Positions 25,154-37,038 of a stretch of 64,000 nt of DNA are shown here, piece by piece (position 1 is the stretch's first letter; each line of letters starts with the position of its first letter). Where the stretch lies: positions 11,344,501-11,408,500 of the forward strand of contig NC_064621.1 in assembly GCF_023898315.1 (NCBI RefSeq), given 5' to 3'. This DNA is from Schistocerca nitens. Its lineage: Eukaryota; Arthropoda; Insecta; Orthoptera; Acrididae. The translations under genes were made by a program, and so were the position numbers. Below the pieces are notes generated by a model. It searched no databases. It was given only the letters and a program-made list of their open reading frames with translations, and was not told where the DNA came from.

Positions 25154-27926
25154 GGATACAGTAAACCTGCAGAGGTGCATCCGAATGTAAGTCTGGTGAC
25201 ACAGAAAACGCTCAAAACATAGACAGGAGGAAGAAAATGTCTTCCTGTACTTAAGTCGGCATTGTGTCTCATATATTTAATTCCGATGCAATTTCTGTGT
25301 TTCATCGTCAATGAGAAGGTCCAAAGGATACAGTAAACCTGCAGAGGTGCATCCGAATGTAAGACTGGTGACACAGGAAACGCTCAAAACATAGACAGGA
25401 GGAAGAATCAGTCTTCCTGTACTGAAGTCGGCATTGTGTCTCTTATATTTAATTCCGATGCAATTTCTGTGTTTCATCGACAATGGGAAGGTCCAATGGA
25501 TACAGTAAACCTGGAGAGGTGCATCGGAATGTAAAACTGGTGACACAGGAAACGCTCAAAACATAGACCGTAAGAATACTCAGTTTTCTTATACTTAATT
25601 CGGCGTTGTGACTCTTATATTTAATTCCGATGCAATTTCTGTGTTTCATCGCCAATGGGAAGATCCACGGGATACAGTAAACTTGCAGAGGTGCGTCGGA
25701 ATATAAAACTCGTGACACAGGAAACGCTCAAAACATAGACCATAAGAAGACTCAGTTTTCTTGTACTTAAGTTCTCGTGACACGGGAAACGCCTAAAACA
25801 TTGACCGAAAGAAGACTCAGTTTTCTTGTACTTAAGTTGGCGTTGTGTCTCTTATGTTTAATTCCGATGGAATTTCTCTGCTTCATCGTCAATGGGAAGG
25901 TCCAATGGATACAGTAAACCTGCAGAGCTGCATCGGAATGTAAAACTGGTGACACAGGAAACGCTCAAAACATAGACAGTAGGATAACTCAGTCTTCCTG
26001 TACGTAAGTCGGCATTGTGTCTCTAATATTTAATTCCGATGCAATTTCTGTGTTTCGTCGTCAATGGGAAGGTCCTATGGATACTGCAAACTTGGAGAGG
26101 TGCATCGGAATGTAAAACTGGTGACACAGGAAACGCTCAAAACATATACAGTAGGAAGACTCAGTCTTCCTGTACTTAAGTCGGCATTGTGTCTCTTATA
26201 TTTAATTCCGATGCAATTTCTGTGTTTCATCGTCAATGGGAAGGTCCAAGGGATACAGTAAACCTGCAGAGGTGCATCCGAATGTAAGACTGGTGACACA
26301 GGAAACGCTCAAAACATAGACAGGAGGACGAATCAGTCTTCCTGTACTTAAGTCGGCATTGTGTCTCTTATTTTTAATTCCGATGCAATTTCTGTGTTTC
26401 ATCGTCAATGGGAAGGTCCAAGGGATACAGTAAACCTGCAGAGGTGCATCGGAATGTAAAACTGGTGACACAGGAAATGCTCAAAACATAGACAGTACTA
26501 AGACTCAGTCTTCATGTACTTAAGTCGGCATTGTGTCTCTTACATTTAATTCCGATGCAATTTCTGTGTTTCATCATCACGGTGAAGGTCCAATGTATAC
26601 AGTAAACCAGCAGAGGTGCATCGGAATGTAGAACTGGTAACACAGGAAACGCTCAAAACATAGACCGTAATCATACTCAGTTTTCTTGTACTGAAGTCGG
26701 CGTTGTGACTCTTATATTTAATTCCGATGCAATTTCTGTGATTCATCGTCAATGGGAAGGTCCAAGGGATACAGTAAGCCTTCAGAGGTGTATCCGAATG
26801 TAAGACTGGTGACACAGGAAACGCTCAAAACATAGACAGGAGGAAGAATCAGTCTTCCTGTACTTAAGTCGGCATTGTGTCTCTTATATTTAATTCGGAT
26901 GCAATTTCTGTGTTTCATCGTCAATGGGAAGGTCCAAGGGATACAGTAAACCTGCAGAGGTGCAACGGAATGTATAACTGGTGACACAGGAAACGCTCAA
27001 AACATAGGCAGTACTAAGACTCAGTCTTCCTGTACTTAAGTCGGCATTGTGTCTCTTATATTTAATTCCAAAGCAATTGCTGTGTTTCATCGTCACTGTG
27101 AAGGTCCAAGAGATACAGTAAACCTGCAGTGGTGCATCGGAATGTATAACTGGTGACACAGGAAACGCTCAAAACATAGACCGTAAGAAGACTCAGTTTT
27201 CTTGTACTTACGTCGGCGTTGTGTCTCTTATATTTAATTCCGATGCAATTTCTGTGTTTCATCGTACATGGGAAGGTCCAATGGATACAGTAAACCAGGA
27301 GAGGTGCATCGGATTGTAAAACTGGTGACACAGGAAACGCTCAAAACATAGACCGTAAGAATACTCAGTTTTCTTGTACTTAAGTCGGCGTTGTGACTCT
27401 TATATTTAATTCCGAAGCAATTTCTGTGTTTCATCGTCAATGGGAAGGTCCAATTGATACAGTAAACCTGCAGAGGTGCATCGGAATGTAAAACTGGTGA
27501 CACAGGAAACGCTCAAAACATAGACAGTAGGAAGACTCAGTCTTCCTGTTCTGAAGTCGGCATTGTGTCTCTAATATTTAATTCCGATGCAATTTCTGTG
27601 TTTCATCGTCAATGGGAAGGTCCAATGGATACAGTAAACCTGGAGAGGTGCATCGGAATGTAAAAATTGTGACACAGGAAACGCTCAAAAATTTTGACAG
27701 TAGGAAGACTCAGTCTTCCTGTACTTAAGTCGGCATTTTGTCTCTTATATTTAATTCCGATGCAATTTCTGTGTTTCATCGTCAATGGGAAGGTCCTAGG
27801 GATAAAGTAAATCTGCAGATGTGCATCGGAATGTAAAACTGGTGACACAGGAAACGCTCAAAACATAGACAGGAGGAAGAATCAGTCTCCCTGTGCTTAA
27901 GTCGGCATTGTGTCTCTAATATTTAA
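25154..27926 (+). repeat. Shortened higher-order repeat copy A5
   Basis: A5 follows A4 monomer by monomer to about 27.23 kb and then jumps: the next units match A4 at an offset of 3506 instead of 4194, a loss of exactly 688 bp (four monomers). A further monomer is missing just before 27.9 kb. Similarity to A4 ends at about 28.03 kb, where the sequence passes into the domain B monomer order. The 237-bp monomer is at 25625-25861 and the AAAATTTT marker at 27687. Confidence 0.8.
25625..25861 (+). repeat. 237-bp monomer, A5 copy of the unit at 472
   Basis: Same 65-bp internal duplication, 4194 bp after the A4 unit, with GACCATAAG in the first segment. Confidence 0.9.
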
Positions 27927-30900
27927 TTCCGATGCAATTTCTGTGTTTCATCGTCAATGGGAAAGTCGAAGGGATACAGGAAACATGCAGAGGTGCATCG
28001 GAATGTAAAACTGGTGACACAGGAAACGCTCAAAACATAGACAGTAGGATGACTCAGTCTTCCTGTTCTTAAGTCGGCATTGTGTCTCTTATATTTAATT
28101 CCGATGGAATTTCTCTGCTTCATCGTCAATGGGATGGTCCAATGGATACAGTAAACCTGCAGAGGTGCATCGGAATGTAAAACTGGTGACACAGGAAACG
28201 CTCAAAGCATAGACAGTACGAAGACTCAGTCTTCCTGTACTTAAGTCGGCATTGTGTATCTTATATTTAATTCCGATGCAATTTCTGTGTTTCATCGTCA
28301 ATGGGAAGGTCCAAGGGATACAGCAAACCTGCAGAGGTGCATCCGAATGTAAGACTGGTGACACAGGAAACGCTCAAAACATAGACAGGAGGAAGAATCA
28401 GTCTCCCTGTACTTAAGTCGGCATTGTGTCTCTTATATTTAATTCCGATGCAATTTCTGTGTTTCATCGACAATGGGAAGGTCCAAGGGATACAGTAAAC
28501 CTGCAGAGGTGCATCGGAATGTAAAACTGGTGACACAGGAAACGCTCAAAACATAGACAGTACTAAGACTCAGTCTACCTGTACTTAAGTCGGCATTGTG
28601 TCTCTAACATTTAATTACGATGCAATTTCTGTGTTTCATCATCACTGTGAAGGTCCAATGGATACAGTAAACCTGCAGAGGTGCATCGGAAATTAAAACT
28701 GGTGACACAGGAAACGCTCAAAACATAGACCGTAAGAGTACTTAGTTTTCTTGTACTTATGTGGGCGTTGTGACTCTTATATTTAATTCCGATGCAATTT
28801 CTGTGTTTCATCGTCAATGGGAAGGTCCAATCGAAACAGTAAACCTGCAGAGGTGCATCGGAATGTAAAACTGGTGACACAGGAAACGCTCAAAACATAG
28901 ACAGTAAGAAGACTCAGTCTTCCTGTACTTAAGTCGGCATTGTGCCTCTTATATTTAATTCCGATGGAATTTCTCTGTTTCATCGTCATTGTGAAGGTCC
29001 AATGAATACAGTAAACCTGCAGAGGTGCATCGGAATATAAAACTGGTGACACAGGAAACGCTCAAAACATAGACAGGAGGAAGAATTAGTCTTCCTGTAC
29101 TTAAGTCGGCATTGTGTCTCTAATATTTAATTCCGATGCAATTTCTGTGTTTTGTCGTCAATGGGAAGGTCCAATGGATACAGTAAACCTGGAGAGGTGC
29201 ATCGGAATGTAAAACTGGTGACACAGGAAACGCTCAAAACATAGACCGTAAGAAGACTCATTTTCTTGTACTTAAGTTGGCGTTGTGTCTCTTATATTTA
29301 ATTCCGATGCAATGTCTGTGTTTCATCGTCAATGGGAGGGTCCAATGGATACAGTAATCCTGCAGAGGTGCATCGGAATGTGAAACTGGTGACACAGGAA
29401 ACGCTCAAAACATAGACCGTAGGATGACTCAGTCTTCCTGTTCTTATGTCGGAATTGTGTCTCTAATATTTAATTCCGATGCAATTTCTGTGTTTCGTTG
29501 TCAATGGGAAGGTCCAATGGATACAGTAAACCTGGAGAGGTGCATCGGAATGTAAAACTGGTGACACAGGAAACGCTCAAATTATAGACCGTAAGAAGAC
29601 TCATTTTCTTGTACTTAAGTTGGCGTTGTGTCTCTTATATTTAATTCCGATGCAATTTCTGTGTTTCATCGTCAATGGGAAGGTCCAAGGGATACAGTAA
29701 ACCTGCAGAGGTGCATCCGAATGTAAGACTGGTGACACAGGGAGCGCTCAAAACATAGACAGGAGGAAGAATTAGTCTTCCTGTACTTAAGTGGCATTGT
29801 GTCTCTTATATTTAATTCCGATGCAATTTCTGTGTTTCATCGTCATTGTGAAGGTCCAAGGGATACAGTGATCCTGCAGAGGTGCATCGGAATGTAAAAC
29901 TGGTGACACAGGAAACGCTCAAATCATAGACAGTAGGAAGACTCAGTCTTCCTGTACTTAAGACGTCATTGTGTCTCTTACATTTAATTCCAAAGCAATT
30001 GCTGTGTTTCATCGTCACTGTGAAGGTCCAAGGAATACAGTAAACCTGCAGAGGTGCATCGGAATGTAAAACTGGTGACACAGGAAACACTCAAAACATA
30101 GACAGTAGGATGACTCAGGCTTCCTGTACGTAAGTCGGCATTGTGTCTATTATATTTAATTCCGATGCAATTTCTGTGTTTCATCGTCAATGGGAAGGTC
30201 CAAGGGATACAGTAAACCTGCTGAGGTGCATCCGAATGTAAGTCTGGTGACACAGGAAACGCTCAAAACATAGACAGGAGGAAGAATCAGTCTTCCTGTA
30301 CTTAAGTCGGCATTGTGTCTCTTAAATTTAATTCCGATGCAATTTCTGTGTTTCATCGTCAATGAGAAGGTCCAAGGGATACAGTAAACCTGCAGAGGTG
30401 CATCGGAATGTAAAACTGGTGACACAGGAAACGCTCAAAACGTAGACAGTACTAAGACTCAGTCTTCCTGTACTTGAGTCGGCATTGTGTCTCTTACATT
30501 TAATTCCGATGCAATTTCTGTGTTTCATCATCACTGTGAAGGTCCAAGGGATACAGTAAACCTGCAGAGGTGCATCGGAATGTAAAACTGGTGTCACAGG
30601 AAACGCTCAAAACATGGACCGTAAGAATACTCAGTTTTCTTGTACTTATGTCGGCGTTGTGGCTCTTATATTTAATTCCGATGCAATTTCTGTGTTTCAT
30701 CGTCAATGGGAAGGTCCAATCGATACAGTAAACCTGCAGAGGTGCATTGGAATGTAAAACTGGTGACACAGGAAACGCTCAAAACATAGACAGTGGGAAG
30801 ACTCAGTCTTCCTGTACTTAAGGCGGCATTGTGCCTCTTTTATTTAATTCCGATGGAATTTCTCTGTTTCATCGTCATTGTGAAGGTCCTGTGGATACAG

Positions 30901-33599
30901 TAAACCTGCAGAGGTGCATCGGAATATAAAACTGGTGACACAGGAAACGCTCAAAATATAGACGGTAGGAAGACTCAGTCTTCCTGTACTTAAGTCGGCA
31001 TTGTGTCTCTAATATTTAACTCCGATGCAATTTCTGTGTTTCGTGGTCAATGGGAAGGTCCAATGGATACTGTAAACTTGGAGAGGTGCATCGGAATGTA
31101 AAACTGGTGACACAGGAAACGCTCAAAACATAGACAGGAGGAAGAATCAGTCTTCCTGTACTTAAGTCGGCATAGTGTCTCATATATTTAATTCCGATGC
31201 AATTTATGTGTTTCATCGTCAATGGGAAGGTCCAAGGGATACAGTAAACCTGCAGAGGTGCATCGGAATGTAAAACTGGTAACACAGGAAACGCTCAAAA
31301 CATAGACCGTAAGAATACTCAGTTTTCTTGTACTTAAGTCGGCGTTGTGACTCTTGTATTTAATTCCGATGCAATTTCTGTGTTTCATCGTCAATGGGAA
31401 GGTCCAAGGGATACAGTAAACCTTCAGAGGTGCATCGGAATGTAAGACTGGTGACACAGGAAACGATCAAAACATGGACAGGAGGAAGAATCATTCTTCC
31501 TGTACTTAAGTCGGCATTGTGTCTCTTATATTTAATTCCGATGCAATTTCTGTGTTTCATCGTCAATGGGAAGGTCCAAGGGATACAATAAACCTTCAGA
31601 GGTGCCTCGGAATGTAAAACTGGTGACACAGGAAACGCTCAAAACATAGACAGTAGGAAGACTCATCTTCCTGTACTTAAGTCTGCATTGTGTCTCTTAT
31701 ATTTAATTCCGATGGAATTTATCTGCTTCATCGTCATTGTGAAGGACCAAGGGATACAGTAAACCTGCAGAGGTGCATCGGAATGTAAAACTGGTGACAC
31801 AGGTAACGCTCAAATTATAGACAGTAGGAAGACTCAGTCTTCCTGTACTTAAGACGTCATTGTGTCTCTTATATTTAATTCCAAAGCAATTGCTGTGTTT
31901 CATCGCCAATGGGGATGTCCAAGGGGTACAGTAAACCTGCAGAGGTGCGTCGGAATGTAAAACTGGTGACACAGGAAACGCTCAAAACATAGACCGTAAG
32001 AAGACTCAGTTTTCCTGTACGTAAGTCGGCGTTGTGTCTCTTATATCTAATTTCGATGCAAATTCTGTGTTTCATCGTCAATGGGAAGGTCCAATGGATA
32101 CAGTAACTGTGGAAAGGTGCATCGGAATGTAAAACTGGTGACACAGGAAACTCTCAAAACATAGACAGTAGGAAGACTCAGTCTTCCTGTTCTTAAGTCG
32201 GCATTGTGTCTCTAATATTTAATTCCGATGCAATTTCTGTGTTTCATCGTCAATGGGAAGATCGAAGGGATACAGGAAACATGCAGAGGTGCATCGAAAT
32301 GTAAAACTGGTGACACAGGAAACGCTCAAAACAGAGACAGTAGGATGACTCAGTCTTCCTGTACTTAAGTCGGCATTGTGTCTCTTATATTTAATTCCGA
32401 TGCAATTTCTGTGTTTCATCGTCATTGGGAAGGTCCAAGGGATACAGTAAGCCTTCAGAGGTGTATCCGAATGTAAGACTGGTGACACAGGAAACGCTCA
32501 AAACATAGACAGGAGGAAGAATCAGTCTTCCTGTACTTAAGTCGGCATTGTGTCTCTTATATTTAATTCGGATGCAATTTCTGTGTTTCATCGTCAATGG
32601 GAAGGTCCAAGGGATACAGTAAACCTGCAGAGGTGCAACGGAATGTATAACTGGTGACACAGGAAACGCTCAAAACATAGACAGTACTAAGACTCAGTCC
32701 TCCTGTACTTAAGTCGGCATTGTGCCCCTTACATTTAATTCCGATGCAATTTCTGTGTTTCATCATCACTGTGAAGGTCCAATGGATACAGTAAAACTGC
32801 AGAGGTGCATCGGAATGTAAAACTGGTGACACAGGAAACGCTCAAAACATAGACAGTATTAAGACTCAGTCTTCCTGTTCTTAAGTCGGCATTGTGTCTC
32901 TAATATTTAATTCCGATGCAATTTCTGTGTTTCATCGTCAATGGGAAGGTCCAATGGATACAGTAAACCTGGAGAGGTGCATCGGAATGTAAAACTGGTG
33001 ACACAGGAAACGCTCAAAACATAGACCGTAAGAATACTCAGTTTTCTTGTACTTAAGTTGGCGTTGTGACTCTTATATTTAATTCCGATGCAATTTCTGT
33101 GTTTCATCGTCAATGGGAAGGTCCAATGGATACAGTAAACCTGGAGAGGTGCATCGGAATGTAAAAATTGTGACACAGGAAACGCTCAAAAATTTTGACA
33201 GTAGGAAGACTCAGTCTTCCTGTACTTAAGTCGGCATTTTGTCTCTTATATTTAATTCCGATGGAATTTCTCTGTTTCATCGTCAATGGGAAGGTCCAAG
33301 GGATAAAGTAAATCTGCAGATGTGCATCGGAATGTAAAACTGGTGACACAGGAAACGCTCAAAACATAGACAGTACTAAGACTCAGTCTTCATGTACTTA
33401 AGTCGGCATTGAGTATCTTATATTTAATTTCGATGCCATTTCTGTGTTTCATCGTCAATGGGAAGTTCCAATGGATACAGTAAACGTTCAGAGGTGCATC
33501 GGAATGTAAAACTGGTGACACAGGAAACGCTCAAAACATAGACAGTAGGAAGACTCAGTCTTCCTGTGCTTAAGTCGGCATTGTGTCTCTAATATTTAA
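27927..33599 (+). repeat. Higher-order repeat copy B1 (5673 bp, about 33 monomers)
   Basis: This is the first copy of the domain B order, beginning at the landmark monomer with GGTCGAAGGG-type sequence (here GTCGAAGGG) followed by AGGAAACATGC. It contains the best CENP-B-box-like site of the copy (29493-29509), several 171-bp monomers with ACTCATTTTCTTG instead of ACTCAGTTTTCTTG, and the AAAATTTT marker at 33188. It is the longest B copy because it includes monomers at about 29.8 to 32.2 kb that are absent from the next copy in the same order. Confidence 0.75.
29493..29509 (+). other. CENP-B-box-like 17-mer (B1)
   Basis: The sequence TTTCGTTGTCAATGGGA lies at consensus positions 20-36 of its monomer. 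Compared with the published mammalian CENP-B box, YTTCGTTGGAARCGGGA, it matches at 14 of 17 positions. Of the nine core positions of NTTCGNNNNANNCGGGN, seven match; the middle A is C and the CGGG is TGGG. CENP-B binds such boxes in centromeric satellites of mammals. Whether a CENP-B-like protein binds here is not known, and the two core mismatches may prevent binding by the mammalian protein. Confidence 0.45.
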
Positions 33600-36500
33600 T
33601 TCCGATGCAATTTCTGTGTTTCATCGTCAATGGGAAGGTCGAAGGGATACAGGAAACATGCAGAGGTGCATCGGAATGTAAAACTGGAGACACAGGAAAC
33701 GCTCAAAACATAGACAGTAGGATGACTCAGTCTTCCTGTTCTTAAGTCGGCATTGTGTCTCTTATATTTAATTCCGATGCAATTTCTGTGCTTCATCGTC
33801 AATGGGATGGTCCAATGGATACAGTAAACCTGCAGAGGTGCATCGGAATGTAAAACTGGTGACACAGGAAACGCTCAAAACATAGACAGTATGATGACTC
33901 AGTCTTCCTGTTCTTAAGTCGGCATTGTGTCTCTAATATTTAATTCCGATGCAATTTCTGTGTTTCGTCGTCAATGGGAAGGTCCAATGGATACAGTAAA
34001 CCTGGAGAGGTGCATCGGAATGTAAAACTGGTGACACAGGAAACGCTCAAAGCATAGACAGTACGAAGACTCAGTCTTCCTGTACTTAAGTCGGCATTGT
34101 GTCTCTAACATTTAATTACGATGCAATTTCTGTGTTTCATCATCACTGTGAAGGTCCAATGGATACAGTAAGCCTGCAGAGGTGCATCGGAATGTAAAAC
34201 TGGTGACACAGGAAACGCTCAAAACATAGACCGTAAGAGTACTTAGTTTTCTTGTACTTATGTGGGCGTTGTGACTCTTATATTTAATTCCGATGCAATT
34301 TCTGTGTTTCATCGTCAATGGGAAGGTCCAATCGAAACAGTAAACCTGCAGAGGTGCATCGGAATGTAAAATTGGTGACACAGGAAACGCTCAAAACATA
34401 GACAGTAAGAAGACTCAGTCTTCCTGTACTTAAGTCGGCATTGTGCCTCTTATATTTAATTCCGATGGAATTTCTCTGTTTCATCGTCATTGTGAAGGTC
34501 CAATGAATACAGTAAACCTGCAGAGGTGCATCGGAATATAAAACTGGTGACACAGGAAACGCTCAAAACATAGACAGGAGGAAGAATTAGTCTTCCTGTA
34601 CTTAAGTCGGCATTGTGTCTCTAATATTTAATTCCGATGCAATTTTTGTGTTTTGTCGTCAATGGGAAGGTCCAATGGATACAGTAAACCTGGAGAGGTG
34701 CATCGGAATGTAAAACTGGTGACACAGGAAACGCTCAAAACATAGACCGTAAGAAGACTCATTTTCTTGTACTTAAGTTGGCGTTGTGTCTCTTATATTT
34801 AATTCCGATGCAATGTCTGTGTTTCATCGTCAATGGGAGGGTCCAATGGATACAGTAATCCTGCAGAGGTGCATCGGAATGTGAAACTGGTGACACAGGA
34901 AACGCTCAAAACATAGACCGTAGGATGACTCAGTCTTCCTGTTCTTATGTCGGAATTGTGTCTCTAATATTTAATTCCGATGCAATTTCTGTGTTTCGTT
35001 GTCAATGGGAAGGTCCAATGGATACAGTAAACCTGGAGAGGTGCATCGGAATGTAAAACTGGTGACACAGGAAACGCTCAAATTATAGACCGTAAGAAGA
35101 CTCATTTTCTTGTACTTAAGTTGGCGTTGTGTCTCTTATATTTAATTCCGATGCAATTTCTGTGTTTCATCGTCAATGGGAAGGTCCAAGGGATACAGTA
35201 AACCTGCAGAGGTGCATCCGAATGTAAGACTGGTGACACAGGAAGCGCTCAAAACATAGACAGGAGGAAGAATTAGTCTTCCTGTACTTAAGTCGGCATT
35301 GTGTCTCTTATATTTAATTCCGATGCAATTTCTGTGTTTCATCGTCAATGGGAAGGTCCAAGGGATACAATAAACCTGCAGAGTTGCATCGGAATGTAAA
35401 ACTGGTGACACAGGAAACGCTCAAAACGTAGACAGTAGGAAGACTCAGTCTTCCAGTACTTAAGTCGGCATTGTGTCTCTTATATTTAATTCCGATGGAA
35501 TTTATCTGCTTCATCGTCATTGTGAAGGTCCAAGGGATACAGTGAACCTGCAGAGGTGCATCGGAATGTAAAACTGGTGACACAGGAAACGCTCAAATAA
35601 TAGACAGTACGAAGACTCAGTCTTCCTGTACTTAAGACGTCATTGTGTCTCTTATATTTAATTCCAAAGCAATTGCTGTGTTTCATCGTCACTGTGAAGG
35701 TCCAAGGAATACAGTAAACCTGCAGAGGTGCTTCGAAATGTAAAACTGGTGACACAGGAAACACTCAAAACATAGACAGTAGGATGACTCAGGCTTCCTG
35801 TACGTAAGTCGGCATTGTGTCTCTAATATTTAACTCCGATGCAATTTCTGTGTTTCGTGGTCAATGGGAAGGTCCAATGGATACTGTAAACTTGGAGAGG
35901 TGCATCGGAATGTAAAACTGGTGACACAGGAAACGCTCAAAACATAGACAGGAGGAAGAATCAGTCTTCCTGTACTTAAGTCGGCATAGTGTCTCATATA
36001 TTTAATTCCGATGCAATTTATGTGTTTCATCGTCAATGGGAAGGTCCAAGGGATACAGTAAACCTGCAGAGGTGCAACGGAATGTATAACTGGTGACACA
36101 GGAAACGCTCAAAACATAGACAGTACTAAGACTCAGTCCTCCTGTACTTAAGTCGGCATTGTGCCCCTTACATTTAATTCCGATGCAATTTCTGTGTTTC
36201 ATCATCACTGTGAAGGTCCAATGGATACAGTAAAACTGCAGAGGTGCATCGGAATGTAAAACTGGTGACACAGGAAACGCTCAAAACATAGACAGTATTA
36301 AGACTCAGTCTTCCTGTTCTTAAGTCGGCATTGTGTCTCTAATATTTAATTCCGATGCAATTTCTGTGTTTCATCGTCAATGGGAAGGTCCAATGGATAC
36401 AGTAAACCTGGAGAGGTGCATCGGAATGTAAAACTGGTGACACAGGAAACGCTCAAAACATAGACCGTAAGAATACTCAGTTTTCTTGGACTTAAGTCGG

Positions 36501-37038
36501 CGTTGTGACTCTTATATTTAATTCCGATGCAATTTCTGTGTTTCATCGTCAATGGGAAGGTCCAATGGATACAGTAAACCTGGAGAGGTGCATCGGAATG
36601 TAAAAATTGTGACACAGGAAACGCTCAAAAATTTTGACAGTAGGAAGACTCAGTCTTCCTGTACTTAAGTCGGCATTTTGTCTCTTATATTTAATTCCGA
36701 TGGAATTTCTCTGTTTCATCGTCAATGGGAAGGTCCAAGGGATAAAGTAAATCTGCAGATGTGCATCGGAATGTAAAACTGGTGACACAGGAAACGCTCA
36801 AAACATAGACAGTACTAAGACTCAGTCTTCATGTACTTAAGTCGGCATTGAGTATCTTATATTTAATTTCGATGCCATTTCTGTGTTTCATCGTCAATGG
36901 GAAGTTCCAATGGATACAGTAAACGTTCAGAGGTGCATCGGAATGTAAAACTGGTGACACAGGAAACGCTCAAAACATAGACAGTAGGAAGACTCAGTCT
37001 TCCTGTGCTTAAGTCGGCATTGTGTCTCTAATATTTAA
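33600..37038 (+). repeat. Higher-order repeat copy B2 (3439 bp, 20 monomers)
   Basis: The landmark monomer at 33600 is followed by 20 monomers and the next landmark at 37039. B2 belongs to a recent 3439-bp tandem duplication covering about 32.6 to 39.5 kb, so it is nearly identical to the start of B3. It carries the CENP-B-like box at 34994 and the AAAATTTT marker at 36627. A chimeric monomer at about 36.0 kb records the crossover. Confidence 0.82.
34994..35010 (+). other. CENP-B-box-like 17-mer (B2)
   Basis: Same 17 bases as the site at 29493, 5501 bp downstream, in the equivalent monomer of copy B2. Confidence 0.45.

Noticed and set aside
29493..29509. Calling this a canonical CENP-B box
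   Set aside because: Two of the nine core positions (the middle A and the C of CGGG) do not match, so only a box-like candidate is supported.
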